From Actinomycetota bacterium (GTDB lineage: Bacteria; Actinomycetota; Actinomycetes; S36-B12; CAIYMF01), in the NCBI GenBank assembly GCA_009699025.1, contig WLOZ01000060.1, positions 1 to 8,655 on the forward strand: a stretch of DNA of 8,655 nt, read 5' to 3'. This document shows positions 5,865-8,655 of the stretch, piece after piece. A program made the position numbers and the translations under genes. The first letter of the stretch is position 1. Every line of letters starts with the position of its first letter. The notes beneath the pieces are model-generated. The model was not told the origin of the DNA, made no database searches, and was given only the letters and a program-made list of their open reading frames with translations.

Positions 5865-7192
5865 GGCGCACACTCCAGTTGGCGCAGCCACTCGGCGATG
5901 TACGACCTCATCGGGAGTTCATCGGTGACCGGTGCCGTCTGCACGCCATCGGCGTCGAGGGTCTGGCGCCCGGGGATTCCGAACCCGCGGTTGAACAGCA
6001 CCCATTCAACCTCGGGAATCGCGAGGCCACGCTGCGCCTCTTCGAAGTTCGCCTGGTCATCGGGCTCGCCGAAACTGGGAAAGTCTTCCTGATGGCGCAT
6101 CCGAAGTGCGTTGACCTCGGGCGGCACGCCGGTGAGCGTGGTTGACCACCACGTGAGCTGGGTCTTGTCGACGGCGAGCGGCTCAATGACCTGAACCTGG
6201 TTTCCGATGATGAGCAGGTTGGGGAAGATGTTGAGGTTCATCTGGCTGCCCACGGTGAGATCAAGAAGAACGTCGGCGTCGTCGTACTTCTCGCGAATGG
6301 CCGCTTCAAGTCGCTCGCGACCTGGGCCCACCCTCTGCTGGGCCCAGAACGATCCGCGCTCGGGCGACGTGGTGCCGGGGGCGCAGTAGGCGGGGCGCTG
6401 GTCGAGCAGGGTGTGCCCGTTGCCGAGGTCTTGAACGGTCATCGGACCCTCATCGGGGCTGGTGCCGAAGTACACCATGTCCTTCGACTCACCCTCGCGC
6501 CCCGCCATCTTCAGGAGGGAGCGGTGAGAGAAGGCCGGGTGGTAGCCGTCGGCGGAGTTGTCGTAGGCCAACTTCCAATTGCCCTGGTACACCATGCGGT
6601 TGGCGCCGCTCTGGAGCACGACGTCAGATCCGGGGTGGCGGTCAACCCACTGACTGATGAACGTGGCCGCCGGCCCTAGATGGTCAAGAAGTGACGGCGC
6701 ATCGTGGTTGAGTGTTGCGAACAGGAAACCGCGGTGTGACTCGACGCGAGCCTGGGTGAGTCCCCAGTCGGACTTCTTAAAGCTCGGCGCGTAGCCGTCG
6801 GGCCACGGGACACCGGTGAGCTCGCCATCGTTGCGGAAGGTCCAGCCGTGGTAGGGGCACTGGAAGCTCTTGGCATTGCCCGAGGCGGAGCGACACACCG
6901 TGGCCGCCCGGTGCGAGCACCGGTTCATCATCACGTGAATCTCAGATCGCTTGTCGCGCGACACGATGACGGGTCGGTGACCCATGCGGGTTGTGACGAA
7001 GTCGTGGGGATTCGGCAGTTGCGACTCGTGGCAGAGATAGATCCACGTGTGCCCGAATAGGCAGTCCATTTCCAGTTCGAAGATGCTCGGATCGGTGTAG
7101 AGCAGTCGGTGCACGCGATCCTCGCGGACGAGCGAGCGCAGTCTGTCGGCACTCACGCGGTGAGGGAGCACACCTTCGCCCGTCAACGTCAT
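5861..7192 (-). CDS. Rieske ring-hydroxylating dioxygenase, large (alpha) subunit, benzoate/anthranilate/aniline type
   Basis: A 443-residue catalytic subunit, expected to use NAD(P)H-derived electrons and O2 to dihydroxylate an aromatic ring. The Rieske [2Fe-2S] motif is complete: C92-S-H94, 17 residues, C112-P-Y-H115. The mononuclear iron site is also complete: bridging D215, H218 and H223 in NSADGYHPAFSH, and D379 in EPDDQANFEE as the likely third ligand (aligned by eye to D362 of naphthalene dioxygenase). D211 takes the place of the Glu in the ENxADGYH motif of BenA-like enzymes. Upstream stretches such as FGHTWIYLCHESQLPN (46-61) and the order of motifs are those of BenA/AntA/TdnA1 relatives rather than naphthalene or biphenyl types. 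The start at 7192 is set by a strong ribosome site; a GTG at 7225 in frame is less likely. It is the first gene of the operon. No ferredoxin or reductase gene is seen in the window. Confidence 0.95.
   Translation of the reverse strand: MTLTGEGVLPHRVSADRLRSLVREDRVHRLLYTDPSIFELEMDCLFGHTWIYLCHESQLPNPHDFVTTRMGHRPVIVSRDKRSEIHVMMNRCSHRAATVCRSASGNAKSFQCPYHGWTFRNDGELTGVPWPDGYAPSFKKSDWGLTQARVESHRGFLFATLNHDAPSLLDHLGPAATFISQWVDRHPGSDVVLQSGANRMVYQGNWKLAYDNSADGYHPAFSHRSLLKMAGREGESKDMVYFGTSPDEGPMTVQDLGNGHTLLDQRPAYCAPGTTSPERGSFWAQQRVGPGRERLEAAIREKYDDADVLLDLTVGSQMNLNIFPNLLIIGNQVQVIEPLAVDKTQLTWWSTTLTGVPPEVNALRMRHQEDFPSFGEPDDQANFEEAQRGLAIPEVEWVLFNRGFGIPGRQTLDADGVQTAPVTDELPMRSYIAEWLRQLECAP
5873..5876 (-). promoter_or_regulatory. 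ribosome binding site of the dioxygenase small subunit
   Basis: GGAG on the minus strand, eight bases before ATG 5864, inside the 3' end of the large-subunit gene. Together with the ATGA overlap it decides the start of the small subunit. Confidence 0.6.
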
Positions 7193-7201
7193 CGTGGCCA
7201 A

Positions 7202-7209
7202 CTCCTCTC
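7202..7209 (-). promoter_or_regulatory. ribosome binding site of the dioxygenase large subunit
   Basis: GAGAGGAG on the minus strand, nine bases before ATG 7192. It would lie inside the coding region if the in-frame GTG at 7225 were used, so it supports ATG 7192 as the start. Confidence 0.8.
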
Positions 7210-7267
7210 TGAAAATCGCGAACACCGGGATGGCTTCACCCGTATCGGCACTCTAAGAGGGTCGTGC

Positions 7268-7295
7268 TGCCCCGACACAGCCCTCAGACGGGGCA
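7268..7295. repeat. 7-bp inverted repeat, possible operator or stem-loop
   Basis: TGCCCCG (7268-7274) and its exact complement CGGGGCA (7289-7295) flank 14 bases. It lies 76-103 bases upstream of the dioxygenase start, so it could be an operator or a leader hairpin. GC-rich arms of this length can arise by chance. Confidence 0.35.
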
Positions 7296-7302
7296 ACTCC
7301 GT

Positions 7303-7314
7303 CGCCGCGCGGCG
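7303..7314. repeat. 12-bp perfect palindrome
   Basis: CGCCGCGCGGCG is its own reverse complement. In GC-rich DNA this is not rare, so it is recorded only as part of the symmetric elements of the intergenic region. Confidence 0.3.
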
Positions 7315-7327
7315 CCAGTCTTCCCGG

Positions 7328-7337
7328 CTCGTTCGAG
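7328..7337. repeat. palindrome CTCGTTCGAG, copy 1 (operator-like)
   Basis: The ten bases CTCG-TT-CGAG recur exactly at 7383-7392, 55 bases away (about 5.2 helical turns). This copy has only the 4-bp arms. Two identical dyads in a divergent promoter gap are what a dimeric repressor or activator would use. Confidence 0.5.
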
Positions 7338-7338
7338 T

Positions 7339-7365
7339 GTGGGTGCAGGGTGGGTGTAGTGGGTG
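7339..7365 (+). repeat. three GTGGGTG repeats forming a quadruplex-type G tract
   Basis: GTGGGTG occurs at 7339-7345, 7350-7356 and 7359-7365. Within it, four GGG runs (7341-7343, 7348-7350, 7352-7354, 7361-7363) are separated by loops of 4, 1 and 6 bases, which satisfies the usual G-quadruplex rule. It lies exactly between the two CTCGTTCGAG palindromes. A regulatory role is only inferred. Confidence 0.5.
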
Positions 7366-7379
7366 ACTCGCTGACGGAC

Positions 7380-7395
7380 TCCCTCGTTCGAGGGA
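7380..7395. repeat. palindrome with CTCGTTCGAG core, copy 2 (operator-like)
   Basis: TCCCTCG-TT-CGAGGGA has perfect 7-bp arms around a TT centre and contains the same 10-base core as copy 1. It lies 112-127 bases before the hydantoinase start. The longer symmetry makes it the better operator candidate. It is not followed by a T-run and is not placed as a terminator. Confidence 0.55.
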
Positions 7396-7449
7396 TGCGG
7401 GACGCCTGTCGCCGCGCCCGGTCATGGCGAACTGCGGGCGCCTGTACGT

Positions 7450-7489
7450 GATTGTGCGAGTATCAGAGCCCGCCTGAGGGATCACAATC
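7450..7489 (+). repeat. nested inverted repeat upstream of the hydantoinase
   Basis: Outer arms GATTGTG (7450-7456) and CACAATC (7483-7489) are exact complements; inside them TCAG (7463-7466) and CTGA (7474-7477) also pair, with near-equal gaps of 6 and 5 bases and a 7-base centre. The element ends six bases before the ribosome site of the plus-strand gene, so it could be an operator or, if transcribed, a leader stem-loop affecting translation. Confidence 0.4.
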
Positions 7490-7495
7490 GTCAGT

Positions 7496-7501
7496 GGAGG
7501 T
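7496..7501 (+). promoter_or_regulatory. ribosome binding site of the plus-strand hydantoinase
   Basis: GGAGGT, six bases before GTG 7508. It decides the GTG start; there is no competing ATG with comparable spacing. Confidence 0.8.
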
Positions 7502-7507
7502 AGTCGC

Positions 7508-8655
7508 GTGGGAGCAGCACCGGATCTGGTTATCACCGGGGGAACCGTCGTGACCGACTCGTGGTCGGGGCTCGCGAGCGTGGTGGTGGTGGGGGAGAAG
7601 GTCGAATCTGTCCTCGACCCGTCGGTCGATGTCGAGTCGCTAGGAGCGGCCCGAGTCGTCGACGCGAGCGGCCAGTACGTGCTGCCGGGAGGCGTCGACC
7701 CGCACTGCCATCTTGCGATTCCCCTCGGTGCCTTTCTCACGCTCGACACCTTCGAGAGCGCGTCGCTGGCGGCTCTCGCGGGCGGCACCACGACGGTGGT
7801 CGACTTCGCGATTCCTGTGGTCGGACAAGACCCGGTTGCTGCGCTCGATGAGAAGCTGGCGATGGCCGTTGAGTCGCGCTGTGACTACGCCTTTCATGGG
7901 GTGCTCAACAGCCATCCCGCGAACGTCGACGACGTGGTGTCGGCGTTCGTCGAGCGTGGCGTGCGCACGATCAAACTCTTCACCACCTATCGCGGTGAGC
8001 TGATGGTGAGCATCGAGACCATCGAGTCGGTCATGAGGGCCCTCAGCACTGTCTCGGGGCTCACCTACATTCACGCCGAGGAAAACAATGCGATCGAGGC
8101 CGCCCAGGCGGCGGCCGCTGAGGAGGGGCGCATTGACGCCCGAGGGATGGCGGCGAGCAGGCCCGCAGAGGCCGAGGAGCAGGCGGTGGTGGAAGTCCTC
8201 GCTGCTGCGCGTCGGGCTGGTGCTCCGGTGTACTTCGTGCACCAGTCAATTCCCAGTGCCGTCGATCTCGTTGCCGAGGCGCGGAGTGAAGGTATGCACG
8301 CGTACTCGGAGTCGTGCCCGCACTACCTTGCCCTCGATGACTCCTGCTACGACGGCGACTATCCCGAGCGCTTCGTGTGCTGTCCGCCCATCCGCGATGC
8401 GAGCACTGTGTCAGTGCTCGGTCAGCGGCTGGCCGACGGAATGGTTCACACGGTCGGCAGCGATCACTGCTGCTACAGCTCCGGCCAGAAGGAGCAGGCG
8501 TCGCACGATGTGCGGATCATGCCGAACGGGCTGCCCGGAGTGGAGACACGCATGTCGGTTACCTGGAACCAGTTCGTGAAGCCGGGTCTCATGACGCCCG
8601 AGGACTTTGTTCGGGTGATGAGCTCGAACCCTGCTCGCCTCAACGGCCTGTACCC
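7508..8655 (+). CDS. Dihydropyrimidinase/D-hydantoinase family amidohydrolase (cut by right edge)
   Basis: The first 382 residues of a cyclic-amide hydrolase of the dihydropyrimidinase/D-hydantoinase/allantoinase family (usual length about 460), which opens hydantoin or dihydropyrimidine rings to N-carbamoyl acids without ATP. All six binuclear metal-site residues are visible: H66 and H68 (DPHCH), K156 (TIKLF, the carboxylated lysine), H189 (YIHAE), H245 (YFVHQS) and D319 (GSDHC). Likely substrate-contact residues are also kept: Y161 (TTYRG), S269 (ESCPHYL) and N340 (PNGLPGVE). It is unusually rich in Cys around the active site: C270, C280, C291, C292, C321, C322. It starts with GTG 7508 and runs divergently from the Rieske/GS/HyuAB operon, sharing its control region. 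Whether the substrate is a hydantoin, a dihydropyrimidine or another cyclic ureide cannot be told. The missing 3' end holds the last part of the fold. Confidence 0.93.
   Translation, partial: MGAAPDLVITGGTVVTDSWSGLASVVVVGEKVESVLDPSVDVESLGAARVVDASGQYVLPGGVDPHCHLAIPLGAFLTLDTFESASLAALAGGTTTVVDFAIPVVGQDPVAALDEKLAMAVESRCDYAFHGVLNSHPANVDDVVSAFVERGVRTIKLFTTYRGELMVSIETIESVMRALSTVSGLTYIHAEENNAIEAAQAAAAEEGRIDARGMAASRPAEAEEQAVVEVLAAARRAGAPVYFVHQSIPSAVDLVAEARSEGMHAYSESCPHYLALDDSCYDGDYPERFVCCPPIRDASTVSVLGQRLADGMVHTVGSDHCCYSSGQKEQASHDVRIMPNGLPGVETRMSVTWNQFVKPGLMTPEDFVRVMSSNPARLNGLY

Larger units (their letters stand above)
7193..7507. promoter_or_regulatory. divergent intergenic control region
   Basis: A 315-base non-coding gap between the first codon of the minus-strand operon and the plus-strand hydantoinase. 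Promoters for both directions must lie here or be read from elsewhere. I found no convincing -35/-10 pair by eye; the best minus-strand -10-like hexamer is TAGAGT at 7255-7250 without a clear -35. The gap is dense in symmetric elements (listed separately), which is typical of binding sites for a local regulator. Openings that cross this gap on either strand look like shadows and have no family-like sequence. Confidence 0.75.

Noticed and set aside
7193..7225. GTG at 7225 as start of the dioxygenase large subunit
   Set aside because: No ribosome site upstream, and the strong GAGAGGAG for ATG 7192 would lie inside the gene.
7380..7395. Intrinsic terminator at the 7-bp-arm palindrome
   Set aside because: The two-base centre is too short for an RNA hairpin loop and no T-run follows; no gene ends into this gap.
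7449..7490. CRP-type binding site (TGTGA-N6-TCACA)
   Set aside because: Only a TCACA half is present; the opposite arm reads GATTGTG and the spacing is 26 bases instead of 6.
7189..7791. Minus-strand opening (200 codons) spanning the intergenic gap and the start of the hydantoinase
   Set aside because: Ser/Arg/Thr-rich without motifs; the plus strand has a strong ribosome site and a full amidohydrolase metal site.

Overview
The window reads as a catabolic gene cluster from a GC-rich, probably actinobacterial genome. The supporting signs are strong G/C preference at third codon positions, GTG as well as ATG starts, mostly TGA stops, and strong Shine-Dalgarno sequences. No marker gene is present, so the genus cannot be named. 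There are seven protein genes, two of them cut by the window edges. I saw no RNA gene, insertion sequence, CRISPR array or terminator.

Minus strand, 7192 down to 1, is one tight operon in this transcription order: (1) Rieske ring-hydroxylating dioxygenase large subunit of the benzoate/anthranilate/aniline type; (2) its small subunit; (3) a glutamine-synthetase-like ligase, probably a gamma-glutamyl-amine ligase; (4) an M24 'pita-bread' protein that has lost most of its metal ligands; (5) HyuB and (6) HyuA (partial), the two halves of an ATP-dependent hydantoinase/oxoprolinase. Four of the five junctions overlap by 1 or 4 bases and the fifth gap is 26 bases, so the six genes are almost surely co-transcribed and largely translationally coupled.

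The 315-base gap 7193-7507 separates this operon from a divergent plus-strand gene (7508 to the right edge). That gene is a cyclic-amide amidohydrolase of the dihydropyrimidinase/D-hydantoinase family with all six metal-site residues intact. The gap holds two copies of a 10-base palindrome 55 bases apart, a quadruplex-type G-rich tract between them, and a nested inverted repeat just upstream of the plus-strand gene. It looks like a shared divergent control region.

Functionally, a GS-like ligase next to a two-subunit Rieske oxygenase is the known core of aniline-type pathways (TdnQ/TdnA1A2, AtdA), where an amine is gamma-glutamylated before dioxygenation. Here the partner glutamine-amidotransferase-like protein and the reductase are not seen. 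Their places are taken by a metal-depleted M24 protein, HyuAB and a hydantoinase. My best inference is a pathway for an N-containing aromatic or cyclic amide/ureide compound, in which rings are opened by the hydantoinases and an amine is handled as a gamma-glutamyl conjugate. The substrate cannot be read from the sequence.
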